DNA of 28,827 nt, taken from the NCBI GenBank assembly GCA_964587525.1, contig CAZPLZ010000015.1, positions 1 through 28,827 of the forward strand. The letters are read 5' to 3'. This stretch comes from CAZPLZ01 sp964587525 (GTDB taxonomy: Bacteria > Oederibacteriota > CAKKQC01). This document shows positions 9,201-15,204 of this stretch, one piece after another. Positions within the stretch are counted from its first letter, which is position 1; every line of letters starts with the position of its first letter. The position numbers and the translations under genes are program-made. Below the pieces are notes generated by a model. That model was not told the DNA's origin and did not search any database. It worked only from the letters and a program-made list of their open reading frames with translations.

Positions 9201-10519
9201 ACCCGGTGCCGCCGGGAGAGCGTGGCATTGTTCACCGTCTGATCCCGGACCGGGCCTACCCCGTACTGGACGGTCGCGTCGCACGGCACGTCAGTGCTCC
9301 ACTCTAGGAAGGCGTGTGCGCTGGTCAGGGCGGTAACCTGCACGTCTTTAATCACCGGGGGAGGTGCCTCAGTCCCTGCGGTGCGATAGACAATGCCCCG
9401 CCGTTCGCACCCCACGTACAGCCGCCCCTTATGCACCGCCACCACCCGCAAGGCCGTCTCGGGGGACTGCACGACCACTTCCCAGCGCGAGCCATCCCGG
9501 CTGGCAAACAGCCGTCCACCTTCCCCGGTGCCCGCATACAACCTCCCGCCAAATGAGGCCAGCGCGTACACATTTTGATCTTTCTCGCTGAGGAAGCAGC
9601 GCTCCCACAATTGACCGTCCAAGGAACGGAAGATAGTCCCGCCGGAGGCACTGCTGCAGGCCGCGTACAGGGTGCCCTTGGCGGAGAGAAACTGGTTGAT
9701 CATCTTCTGGTTGGTCCGGCAGACGATCTCCCACAGCTCACCATCCATGGTGCGCACGACGAACCCCTCAGGATATGTACCCGCATACAAGGCGTTCTCA
9801 TGAACAGCCAGGGCGGTGATCCCCAGATCGTTGGACTGATGAACGACTTCCACCTGCTGTCCGTCCCAACGGAAAATCCGTCCGTGCGAAGACGTTCCCG
9901 CGTACAGGCGGCCCCCGAACGCCACAAGCGAGTGCACCCGCTCCTCATCTGTGGAGAACGCCGGCCTCCACCCTGCACCGGCGTCGTTGACATAGACCTG
10001 CCCTTTAAGGTTCGTGCCCGCGTACATGGCCGGCTCCCCACCCGCACCCGCGAACACCGCCAGTGAGTAAATCTGGGTCGAGTCTTCGCCCGGCTCGACG
10101 ACCTCCTCAGCCTGGTCGCCTTCAAAGACCTGAAGAACGTCTGCCGATTGCTGGGTCACCGGCACCCGCTTCCAGCTTTCCTTCTTCCCCGTGTCCGTCA
10201 CCAGCACAATATCCAGGTTGGTTGCGATATACAGGCGGTCCCCATGCGAGCAACTGGCGTACGGGGTCACCCGGAGCGGCTCCTCGTGCACCGCCTCGAG
10301 GGCCACCGAGGACGTTGCCGACAGATGCTTCAGGAGGGCGGATTCCAGGGCAGCCTGGGCCGCCTCGGAGGTTTCGCCGTAGGACACCACACCTGCAAAC
10401 TCCGGCGCGACGGCCCTGAATTTTCCTTGAGACGTTTGCTCAACGAAGGCTTTGAAATGCAGAACAAAAACTTCCTGGGCGCTGCCAGGCACGGAGGGGT
10501 TTAGAGGATTACCTCCCAT
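3242..10519 (-). CDS. Giant repeat protein: HicB-like domain, 7-bladed propeller, FN3/Ig-like repeats
   Basis: A 2425-residue protein. Residues 16-66 resemble the HicB antitoxin N-terminal (partial RNase H-like) fold, for example GKFRAVAPEFAGVVSYGET. Residues 86-381 hold seven blades of the form GGRLYAGTxxxGRIFRxxDG..WE (near 86, 148, 194, 233, 273, 315 and 355), a complete propeller. An FN3 domain follows (382-478). Then come about 17 domains of 90-100 residues that begin SxTHPxxxxWY and end DGxWYLHVxAxDxAGN (starts near 486, 582, 675, 770, 877, 967, 1060, 1169, 1262, 1362, 1463, 1558, 1655, 1755, 1861, 1961, 2058, 2158); those at 770 and 1060 are more FN3-like. Residues 2255-2345 look like a carboxypeptidase-regulatory-like fold. 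No signal peptide or membrane anchor is visible. The ATG overlaps the upstream HTH gene by 11 nt. Function is unknown; an adhesive or scaffold role is only inferred. Confidence 0.85.
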   Translation of the reverse strand: MGGNPLNPSVPGSAQEVFVLHFKAFVEQTSQGKFRAVAPEFAGVVSYGETSEAAQAALESALLKHLSATSSVALEAVHEEPLRVTPYASCSHGDRLYIATNLDIVLVTDTGKKESWKRVPVTQQSADVLQVFEGDQAEEVVEPGEDSTQIYSLAVFAGAGGEPAMYAGTNLKGQVYVNDAGAGWRPAFSTDEERVHSLVAFGGRLYAGTSSHGRIFRWDGQQVEVVHQSNDLGITALAVHENALYAGTYPEGFVVRTMDGELWEIVCRTNQKMINQFLSAKGTLYAACSSASGGTIFRSLDGQLWERCFLSEKDQNVYALASFGGRLYAGTGEGGRLFASRDGSRWEVVVQSPETALRVVAVHKGRLYVGCERRGIVYRTAGTEAPPPVIKDVQVTALTSAHAFLEWSTDVPCDATVQYGVGPVRDQTVNNATLSRRHRVALNGLKAGTRHTFLITAHSAEGNEAVYLSENGFITPVLSPPALSVTTHPEEERWYATRDVKIQWEPVPGAAGYVYKFSPQRVTHLTLDDAQTNDPSVFTTVEADGVWYCAVAGVDEAGNIGEVSLRGVRCDTVVPVPTVTSTSHPESESWYHSPLVELKAEGSDPASGADGFLFAIGRVGEVWEHLAFQRASGPTWTLPRLPDGTWEIFVRLCDKAGNESQPTSLRVSIDTAPPLVAIDPVPAITRAGELELTWQARDERSGVGKVYVQQRRESGAQPAAWETVYEGAGSAVKVEGQDGWRVWYRVVVEDRAGLKAAAETHHPVLFDGSPPAPVTVLEVESLTGGDLQLKWAPVQDAFSEIVRYHIYRGSVEGRLGMKIATITANVLEYVDEGVGLAHGGRYFYRVASEDGVGNIQTEGATQSGVSDKEAPPPRLTSPTHPPDQWTTLTEAVLQWERPADDTGIQEYLWRLDRNPSSSLVKGVDESLKSPPLSLSRLLDGLWYVHVAAVDGAGNVSSAAHYPLRVATRPPHARLKALPSLVNKKRVKLEWEREEGVVAVAIGVRKGGAQAWETLVEHAEGNEREVEVAREGVHEFSVRAIDTYGRWGVWEEGQVTLVDESPPLEIPTLQATSLAGGSVRLEWDPSWDELSGLAMYRIFRSRPGEVRGEKIAEVPATEECVLTDPCEGAEDGTRFVYTVWPSDTAGNMLESGPSAEAVCDRSAPPPKLVVRTHPDPTKAYASRKLEVDWEAADDLTGVAGVVVEINAISTTQPNPETLPVRTDRTMTFDLPEDGRWFLHARTVDGAGNASETVHCSVRVDTHVDPPVVSFAQDPFLEWKQTGSVTAVLRPPEDSSGVPAFWCLLDQDPETTPDRVTGTRYTGKTLKVGPKHEGTWYLHVAAEDGAGNISLPVHLGMRLTLGLPLPHILKSSHPEGMWSQRHDVEIAWDKIEGDRVTYLYWLDPSRQDDPPPSAMRVSEPVCRFTIEGGIWYLHICAVDERDRKSSAVAYQIRVDATPPAVTVYSRSHPKESWSPRRRVHYAIEVEDEHSGIARAELAFLPTGQVPSIWELALGTEGEREVPGEGSWTIWARAVDLAGNVSPLASWEIKVDLSAQAPVINSPTHLPDQWSAAPQGEFWLQPGEDLSGVEAYAVQLFSPGEEVPVSPLQEAAWSAEEIVHVAIPGEGRWTLAAWARDLAGNLSLPARYTLLSDFSATAPSGFVVEPSSEGGWIRSSEVQVSWKPPEEISGEPQGYLYVVDRQSETVPEPGEAGFTAFPSLDLGDLEDGISHLHVRTLDAAGNASAGTVHLKLSVDGRPPRLTLTSPEVSGGDWIRGRHVTICAQGEDGVSGFVGCFWTLHEEGERAPEIIGGRWREGPDWGVDIPHDGAWVVTVAAMDGAGNLSEPQQLVVRIDAAAAAPQAVHSSTHSKQGVWYASREVTLQWEEPEETSGVRGYRYTVAHNAEEMGTPKTWKRVAKPPLKIKVPDDGKWVLAVVTEDGAGNLSFPTLHHVWVDGVVAPPSLRSPTHPKSSIWYPAMTVQVQVEAEDEASGIREILLGVSESGKSDPVVMKPVLGSTVVLELKRGEWWLHAVAVDQAGNRSAPASINIKVDPAVRPPLVVCESHPDPETWYANMEARFKIIPAAGAEDKQYWAVFDERPDTQPVGQNSQLTPPGVFQVSAARSGEWYLHMATATDGESLDTEAVHLKVRIDVASPPAPVVRSPSHPPAPRRVVERDAGFEWGEPKDLSGIKEYMYTCARQALLGKRERRGTTTACSVSLAGLEPGVWDFSVVATDFAGQTGEPGRYTIAISNTQDLGVITKSEIWRAIRAPVEIELRSGEKTVKKVKSDSTGEAWFRNLPYESYTVAITLSKNNPPLEFEEVALEEREPHMRLEVSLAGCAWMICRNTLRLWVPDMWLEGGRVEVLPEKGYAAGVKSSTHMLKDLPKRGAFLECPLPDNLLTGAFRFLGGPLTKLQWPPLPFTRLPF

Positions 10520-10703
10520 TGTGACGCTTCAGGAAGCGTTCAAGGCTCCGGCGCACCAGCTCCCCCCTCGGAGGATGCTGTCCCATGCACCAACGGCAGA
10601 TCGTAATTTCATGCACGCCGAGCGCTCTTGAAAGCTGGGGATACGTGAAGCCCTCGCGCTCCTTGACCGCCTTTAACTGCTTGACCAGGTTGGCCATACT
10701 CAC
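10509..10703 (-). CDS. Small XRE-like helix-turn-helix protein
   Basis: A 64-residue protein that is almost entirely a helix-turn-helix: residues 19-42 read YPQLSRALGVHEITICRWC, followed by a basic tail (RRSLERFLKRHNGR). It should bind DNA as a small regulator. Its last codons overlap the start of the giant gene by 11 nt, so the two are co-transcribed and probably translationally coupled. The start is taken as GTG at 10703 because a TAAGAT -10 lies eight bases upstream; an in-frame ATG at 10697 is the alternative. HicB antitoxins normally carry an HTH after the HicB fold; here a free HTH is encoded just before a HicB-like domain. Confidence 0.75.
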   Translation of the reverse strand: MSMANLVKQLKAVKEREGFTYPQLSRALGVHEITICRWCMGQHPPRGELVRRSLERFLKRHNGR

Positions 10704-10711
10704 TGAGCGCT

Positions 10712-10717
10712 ATCTTA
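10712..10717 (-). promoter_or_regulatory. -10 element (TAAGAT) for HTH/giant/hpnC operon
   Basis: TAAGAT on the minus strand lies eight bases before the GTG at 10703. A weak -35 (TGGTCT, 10735-10740) is 17 bp further upstream. The short distance places the transcript start at or next to the start codon, implying a leaderless mRNA. Confidence 0.5.
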
Positions 10718-10773
10718 ACATACGCTAGTGGTGAAGACCAGAGGTATCTGCCAGCGGGGCGGTGGCAGGAAGG

Positions 10774-11223
10774 TCAGCGACACAGGTTCAAGATGTTACG
10801 GAATTCGGCCGCGGTGACGGGGGTGACCGATAGCCGGCTGTGGCGCAGCAGTATCATGTTCCTGAGGGCGGCCTGCCGCCTGAGCTCGGGCAGCGGCAGC
10901 CGCCGGCTGAAAGCCTTCACGAACTTCACCCGTACCTGGTTCCACCGGGGAGCAGCTTTGGACGCACCGGGATCATGATACGGGCTCTTGGGGTCAAACT
11001 GGGACGGGTCCAGCTCGGCCTCCTTGATCACCTTCATCAAGCCCGCGACCTCCGGGACAGCGATGCTGGAGTGGTAGAACAGAGCCAGATCACCCTGGCG
11101 CATCGCGCGGAGGTAGTTCCGAGCCCGGTAGTTGCGCACCCCATCCCATGCGGCGATTTTGGCCTTGCGCAGATCATCGATGGAGAACTCATCTGGCTCT
11201 GATTTCATCAGCCAGTATCGCAC
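10774..11223 (-). CDS. EVE-domain protein (Thy28-like)
   Basis: A 149-residue stand-alone EVE domain, recognised by its start RYWLMKSEPDEFSIDDL and by the central GDLALFYHSS and GLMKVIKEAELDPSQFD segments. EVE domains have a PUA-like fold and are thought to bind modified bases in DNA or RNA. The GTG start at 11223 is five bases after the rlmB stop, so this is the last gene of the mutY-mutT-cysS-rlmB unit. The neighbourhood of base-repair and rRNA-modification genes suits a protein that senses modified nucleotides, but that link is inference. A 6-bp inverted repeat (10748-10753 with 10763-10768) lies just downstream and lacks a T-run. Confidence 0.88.
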   Translation of the reverse strand: MRYWLMKSEPDEFSIDDLRKAKIAAWDGVRNYRARNYLRAMRQGDLALFYHSSIAVPEVAGLMKVIKEAELDPSQFDPKSPYHDPGASKAAPRWNQVRVKFVKAFSRRLPLPELRRQAALRNMILLRHSRLSVTPVTAAEFRNILNLCR

Positions 11224-11228
11224 GCGTT

Positions 11229-11975
11229 TTAAATCTTCATCCGCTGGCGAAGGAGTTCATAACACAGGATGGCGGCCGAGGCGGACACGTTGAGGGATTC
11301 CACCTTGCCCCGCAGGGGAATCCGCACCAATTCATCGCAGGTGCGCTTGGTCAGCTCCCGCAGCCCCCGTCCCTCCTCGCCCAGGACCAGGGCCACCGGC
11401 TGGGTCAGGTCCACCGCGGTGTACTCTTTCTTCCCTTCCGTGTCGGCGCCGATGATCCAGCAGCCGGCGTCCTTGATTCTGGTCAGTGCATCACGCAAGT
11501 TGACCACCCGCACCATGGGGAGATATTCCACAGCTCCCGCACTTGCACGAGCCATTCCCAGCCCCATCTCGACGCTGCGATGTAACGTCATGACCACCCC
11601 ATGCGCGCCGGCCCCTTCGGCTGTCCTAATAATGGCGCCAACATTCTGGGGGTCCTTGGGTTCATCCAAGACAACCAGGAACGCAGCTTCCCGCGACTTG
11701 TGCACGTAATGAAGCAACCCGTCTAAATCCATTTCAATGAGTGGTTCCACCGCAGCCAGAACTCCCTGATGCGGCTTTCCATGAGCAAGGTGGTCAAGAC
11801 TCCTCCGATCAACGTGACGCACTTCGGCCCCGCGCCGGGCTGCCCGCTCTCTTATTTCCTCAAGGATGGCTCCTTGCCCGTGGTCCAGCATGAAGATCTG
11901 CTTGACCTGCCTTCGGCCCGCACGAAGCACTTCCAGCACTGGCCGGCGCCCACAAATCAAAGTTTCAGGTTTCAA
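11229..11975 (-). CDS. rlmB: 23S rRNA 2'-O-methyltransferase RlmB (SpoU/TrmH family)
   Basis: A 248-residue SPOUT methyltransferase. The N-terminal substrate-binding region starts LICGRRPVLEVLRAG. The three SpoU motifs are clear: NVGAIIRTAEGAGAHGV, LVLGEEGRGLRELTKRTCD and IPLRGKVESLNVSASAAI. The enzyme methylates the ribose of a conserved guanosine (G2251 in E. coli) of 23S rRNA using S-adenosylmethionine. Length and order fit RlmB rather than TrmH. The start is TTG at 11975, and the TTGA overlaps the cysS stop, indicating coupled translation. A cysS-rlmB neighbourhood is common in bacteria. Confidence 0.92.
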   Translation of the reverse strand: MKPETLICGRRPVLEVLRAGRRQVKQIFMLDHGQGAILEEIRERAARRGAEVRHVDRRSLDHLAHGKPHQGVLAAVEPLIEMDLDGLLHYVHKSREAAFLVVLDEPKDPQNVGAIIRTAEGAGAHGVVMTLHRSVEMGLGMARASAGAVEYLPMVRVVNLRDALTRIKDAGCWIIGADTEGKKEYTAVDLTQPVALVLGEEGRGLRELTKRTCDELVRIPLRGKVESLNVSASAAILCYELLRQRMKI

Positions 11976-13411
11976 CCCTGTCCCTTTTTTCTAACCACCG
12001 GTCCTTGCGCCATGTCTTCAATGACCCAGCCACGCTGGTGGAAGACAGCGCGGATTTCATCGGCGCGTTTCCAGTCCTTCCGCTTCCGGGCATCCTCCCG
12101 CTCGCGCAGGAGCGCTTCCAGATCGGGGGGAAGCGTCGTCTTCTCAAACTCCATGACGATGCCCACAGCGGCCAGCCGGGCTAAGATGCCGTCTCGGATG
12201 GTTTTGATCCGCCAGAACTCCCTGCCACGCGCAGCCGGACCCCGCTGCCGGCGGTACTGAGAAAAACCCTGACTCAGAGAAAACACTTCAGCGAGCGCCC
12301 GCGGGGTGCTCAAGTCATCGTCCATACACGCGTCGAATGCAGCCAGCCGCTTGGTCGCCTCCGCCTCCAGCGCGTCCAGCTCCGGATCAGCGGCCGCGCC
12401 TTTCGCCTCCCCTGCGGGGCGCTCGCGACCCTCATCCCCCAGGTCGAGCTGGCGGCGGAGTGACTCGTAGGTTTCCTTGGCCTGCCGTTCCTGATCATCG
12501 GCCCACTCAAATGGCGCCCGGTAGTGAGTCTGCCCCATCAGCAACCGCAGGGCACCCGGTGGCATCCGGTCCACCACCTCGCGCAGGGCGAAGATGTTTC
12601 CGACCGACTTGGACATCTTTTCCTGACTCAAGGTGACAAACCCCGCGTGCACCCAGAGGCGTGCGAATGGTTTTCCCGTAGCCCCTTCACTCTGAGCGAT
12701 CTCGTTTTCATGATGGGGGAACATCAGATCGTTCCCACCACCATGAATGTCAAACGATTCACCCAGATATTTCATGGACATGGCCGAACACTCGATATGC
12801 CACCCCGGCCGGCCCGGGCCCCAGGGGCTGTCCCATTGAGGCTCACCAGGCTTCGCCGCCTTCCAGAGGTCGAAATCCAGCGGGTCCTTCTTGAGCTCCC
12901 CCGGCGGCACCCGGGCGCCCGGCAGCAACTCATCCAGGATGCGCCTGGAGAGCTTTCCGTATCCGGGGAACTTCCGCACGGCGTAATAGACATCCCCGCC
13001 CGAAGCGTAGGCCAGACCGGCCGCAATCAGGCGCTCGATGAGTGCGATGATCTCGGGGATGTGGTGGGTGGCGTACGGTTCGTGGGTGGGCGGCAGCAAG
13101 TTGAGCCGCGCGTAGAGCCCTCTCGCGATTTGATCGAACCGCGCGACCAGTTCGGCGCACGTGATGCCCAGCTTGTTCGCACGGTCAATGATCTTGTCCT
13201 CAACGTCGGTGACGTTCTTCACGTGGATCACCGGCATCCCCCGGAACTCGAGCCAGCGACGGAGCGTGTCCATGACGACCGTGGTACGGGCGTTCCCGAT
13301 GTGCGGCTCATCGTACGGCGTGAGCCCGCACTCGTACATCCGGATCTTCCCATCAGGATGCGCCGGACGCACCTCTTCTTTTTCACGGGTCAGGGTGTTA
13401 TAGATTCTCAT
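11972..13411 (-). CDS. cysS: Cysteinyl-tRNA synthetase
   Basis: A 479-residue class I aminoacyl-tRNA synthetase that charges tRNA-Cys. With the start at MRIYNTLTREKEE, the Zn ligand Cys28 lies in MYECGLTPYD and the HIGH motif is HIGN at 37-40. Further on come the Zn-site segments GWHIECSAMS and PHHENEIAQSEG, the KMSKS loop EKMSKSVGN, and the C-terminal DALR-type and basic tail regions. I chose the ATG at 13411 because it overlaps the mutT stop as ATGA and matches family N-termini; an upstream in-frame start would add 33 unlikely residues lying inside mutT. It is the third gene of the overlapping mutY-mutT-cysS-rlmB-EVE unit. Confidence 0.96.
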   Translation of the reverse strand: MRIYNTLTREKEEVRPAHPDGKIRMYECGLTPYDEPHIGNARTTVVMDTLRRWLEFRGMPVIHVKNVTDVEDKIIDRANKLGITCAELVARFDQIARGLYARLNLLPPTHEPYATHHIPEIIALIERLIAAGLAYASGGDVYYAVRKFPGYGKLSRRILDELLPGARVPPGELKKDPLDFDLWKAAKPGEPQWDSPWGPGRPGWHIECSAMSMKYLGESFDIHGGGNDLMFPHHENEIAQSEGATGKPFARLWVHAGFVTLSQEKMSKSVGNIFALREVVDRMPPGALRLLMGQTHYRAPFEWADDQERQAKETYESLRRQLDLGDEGRERPAGEAKGAAADPELDALEAEATKRLAAFDACMDDDLSTPRALAEVFSLSQGFSQYRRQRGPAARGREFWRIKTIRDGILARLAAVGIVMEFEKTTLPPDLEALLREREDARKRKDWKRADEIRAVFHQRGWVIEDMAQGPVVRKKGQG

Positions 13412-13806
13412 CGTCCAGATGCCTTGAGGCGCGAGAGGAGATCCAAGTTGGGTGGCAGGAATTGATAGGAATCCAATTCGCCGGGGGCAACCCAGGCAAC
13501 CTGGTCGCACTCGATCGGGACCGGCTCGCCGGAGAGCAGGGTGGTTTCATAAAAATTCAGGTACAGTGTTCTCCCACTCTTCCTGACCTCGACCCGGTCC
13601 AGCAACTCCCCAACTGAAACCTCGCAGCCCACCTCCTCCCGGACCTCCCTGATCAGGCACTCTGCCAACGACTCACCCGGTTCACACTTCCCGCCGGGGA
13701 ACTCCCACAAGCCAGGGCGGCCCTCCAGGCTGCGCCGCTGACAGATGAGAATCCGTTCCTCCCGACGGATCACCGCTCCCGCTACCTCAACGATGATCGG
13801 TTTCAT
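13408..13806 (-). CDS. mutT: MutT-type Nudix hydrolase
   Basis: A 132-residue Nudix protein with an intact box at residues 39-61 (G39, E45, then REVREEVGC), so the Mg2+-binding glutamates are all present. MutT enzymes hydrolyse 8-oxo-dGTP to the monophosphate and so prevent mutagenic incorporation; the motif EFPGGKCEPGESLAEC is typical. The start ATG overlaps the mutY stop (ATGA) and its own stop overlaps the cysS start (ATGA). Because the neighbouring MutY lacks its usual MutT-like C-terminal domain, this protein might also help recognise 8-oxoguanine together with MutY; that is inference. Confidence 0.88.
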   Translation of the reverse strand: MKPIIVEVAGAVIRREERILICQRRSLEGRPGLWEFPGGKCEPGESLAECLIREVREEVGCEVSVGELLDRVEVRKSGRTLYLNFYETTLLSGEPVPIECDQVAWVAPGELDSYQFLPPNLDLLSRLKASGR

Positions 13807-14445
13807 TTAAGAAACGCTGGCGCGGCCGCACACTGCGGCTTGACCGGACACCTGCGACAGTGCGGCTGCCGGGCCTGGCAGATGGTGGCGCCTAGATCCA
13901 TAAGCGCCTGATTGAAATCGCCAGGCGATCCGGCCGGGATCAGCTTGCCCGCCAGCTCCCACAGCGCTCGGTCCTTCGGGCGCCGCTGGCCGAAAAACAC
14001 ACGCCGTAAGACTCGCCTCACGTTGACATCCAGTGCTGGATATGGCTGGCCGTAAGCGATGGATGCCACCGCCCCCGCTGTGTATCTGCCGATGCCAGGC
14101 AACCGGTCCAGCTTCTCCGGCTCCCGCGGCAGCCTGCCGCCATAGCAGGCGACCGTCTCGCGGGCCAGGGCGTGGAGCCGCAAGGGGCGAGCGTTGTACC
14201 CAAGGGGATACCAGATCCGGCGGACCTGCCGGGGCTCTGCCCCAGCCAGAGCCTGCATGGTGGGGAAGATTTTCAGGAACTCCCGGTACTTGGGGATGAC
14301 GCGAGCCACCTGGGTCTGCTGTAGCATGACTTCCGAAATCAGAATTTTGTAGGGATCCCGGGTGCGCCGCCAGGGCAGATCCCGCTTGTGCTTCCGGTAC
14401 CAGCGCAGCAGGCAGCGGACGAAGACTGCACGCCGCCCGGCCTTC
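13803..14445 (-). CDS. mutY: A/G-specific adenine glycosylase MutY (5' end lost in gap, short form)
   Basis: The reading frame enters from the N-gap with AVFVRCLLRWYRKHKRDLPW and runs to a stop at 13803, giving about 214 residues. It removes adenine mispaired with 8-oxoguanine. The catalytic Glu is in SEVMLQQTQV, the helix-hairpin-helix in LPGIGRYTAGAVASIAYG and the catalytic Asp in ALDVNVRRV. The Fe-S cluster cysteines are spaced C-X6-C-X2-C-X5-C (CQARQPHCRRCPVKPQC). Only about eight residues follow the last Cys, so the MutT-like C-terminal 8-oxoG recognition domain of canonical MutY (about 350 residues) is absent. The true start lies in or next to the ten-N gap. Confidence 0.93.
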
Positions 14446-14455
14446 NNNNNNNNNN
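14446..14455. other. Assembly gap (10 N)
   Basis: Ten undetermined bases between the stop of the flavin reductase (14457) and the visible 5' part of mutY. The real gap length is unknown. The mutY start codon and any intergenic signal are hidden here. Confidence 1.
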
Positions 14456-14456
14456 T

Positions 14457-15167
14457 TCACCATATTTCGTAGTGAAGCTGTTCCTTCTTAAACCCCTTTT
14501 CGTCCAGGACACCTTTGAGGGCTTTGACCATCTCATTCCCTCCACATGTGTACACCTGCTTGTCTTCTGCCCCCTCGATGTACTTTTTGACCTTTTCCTG
14601 CACGTACCCGACTTCCCCGTTCCAATTCTTGGGCCGGCTGATCGTAGTAATGTAGGTGAAATTGTACTTCGCGGCCAGCTCTTTCCACTCATCGTCATAG
14701 AGGATTTCCGTCTCGTACCGGATTCCCAGAAAGAGCCAGAGCTTGCGCTTCTGCCCCTCCCCCGTGTGATACAGGTGGTGGATCATGCTGCGCAGCGGTG
14801 CGACGCCGGTTCCGGTCGCAACGAACAGCAGTTCACCGGGCAGCGGCTCTTTCATGGTGAAGGCGCCGAACGGCCCGCGCGACGGGAAGCTGCCCCCTTC
14901 CTTCAAGCTCTTCCAGAAGAACTCCGAGGCGATCCCGCCATCCAGGTATTTGATGATCAGCTCAACCGGATCTTTCTCATGCGGGGGCGACGCGACAGAA
15001 TAGGACCGCATGTGCTTGCCCCCGCCGGGTTTCGTCAGATCGGCCATAATGAACTGTCCAGGCTTGAATTCGAGCGGCTTCGCCCCATCCAGGTGCAGGA
15101 AAAACCTGCGCACGGTCGGCGAGACCTCAAGAATCTTGGTCGCGACAGCGGTATACGCTTCCGGCAT
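14457..15167 (-). CDS. Ferredoxin/flavodoxin-NADP reductase-like FAD/NAD(P)-binding oxidoreductase
   Basis: A 236-residue protein of the ferredoxin-NADP+ reductase superfamily. The FAD-binding RxYS motif is RSYSVASPP at residues 54-62, and PGQF precedes it at 36-39. The NAD(P)-binding part has GTGVAPLRSMI at 119-129 and a C-terminal YTCGGNEMV. No iron-sulphur domain is fused, so it should pass electrons between NAD(P)H and a separate ferredoxin or flavodoxin. The ATG at 15167 follows a TACAAT -10 by six bases, predicting a leaderless message. It heads the leftward unit that continues through the gap into mutY. The exact electron partner is not evident. Confidence 0.85.
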   Translation of the reverse strand: MPEAYTAVATKILEVSPTVRRFFLHLDGAKPLEFKPGQFIMADLTKPGGGKHMRSYSVASPPHEKDPVELIIKYLDGGIASEFFWKSLKEGGSFPSRGPFGAFTMKEPLPGELLFVATGTGVAPLRSMIHHLYHTGEGQKRKLWLFLGIRYETEILYDDEWKELAAKYNFTYITTISRPKNWNGEVGYVQEKVKKYIEGAEDKQVYTCGGNEMVKALKGVLDEKGFKKEQLHYEIW

Positions 15168-15172
15168 GAAAA

Positions 15173-15179
15173 TATTGTA
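15173..15179. promoter_or_regulatory. Shared bidirectional -10 heptamer TATTGTA
   Basis: Read on the minus strand 15179-15174 is TACAAT, six bases before the reductase ATG. Read on the plus strand 15173-15178 is TATTGT (with TACGAT at 15178-15183 as an alternative), upstream of the oxidoreductase gene at 15205. The two -10 hexamers overlap by five bases, so polymerase could use only one direction at a time. Confidence 0.45.
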
Positions 15180-15194
15180 CGATATCTACCCACA

Positions 15195-15200
15195 AGGAGG
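15195..15200 (+). promoter_or_regulatory. Ribosome binding site AGGAGG for the Gfo/Idh gene
   Basis: AGGAGG lies four bases before GTG 15205. It fixes that GTG as the start and rules out the in-frame ATGs farther upstream, which lie inside the divergent reductase gene. Confidence 0.8.
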
Positions 15201-15204
15201 ACAC

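Noticed and set aside
10748..10768. Inverted repeat CTGCCA/TGGCAG after the EVE gene as a terminator
   Set aside because: Only 6 bp of stem with a 9-base loop and no T-run on the minus strand.
12524..13465. Plus-strand 313-codon open frame antisense to cysS
   Set aside because: It is the shadow of the clearly recognised cysS and mutT genes; its translation has no domain features and is biased in Arg/Pro/His as expected for a GC-rich antisense frame.
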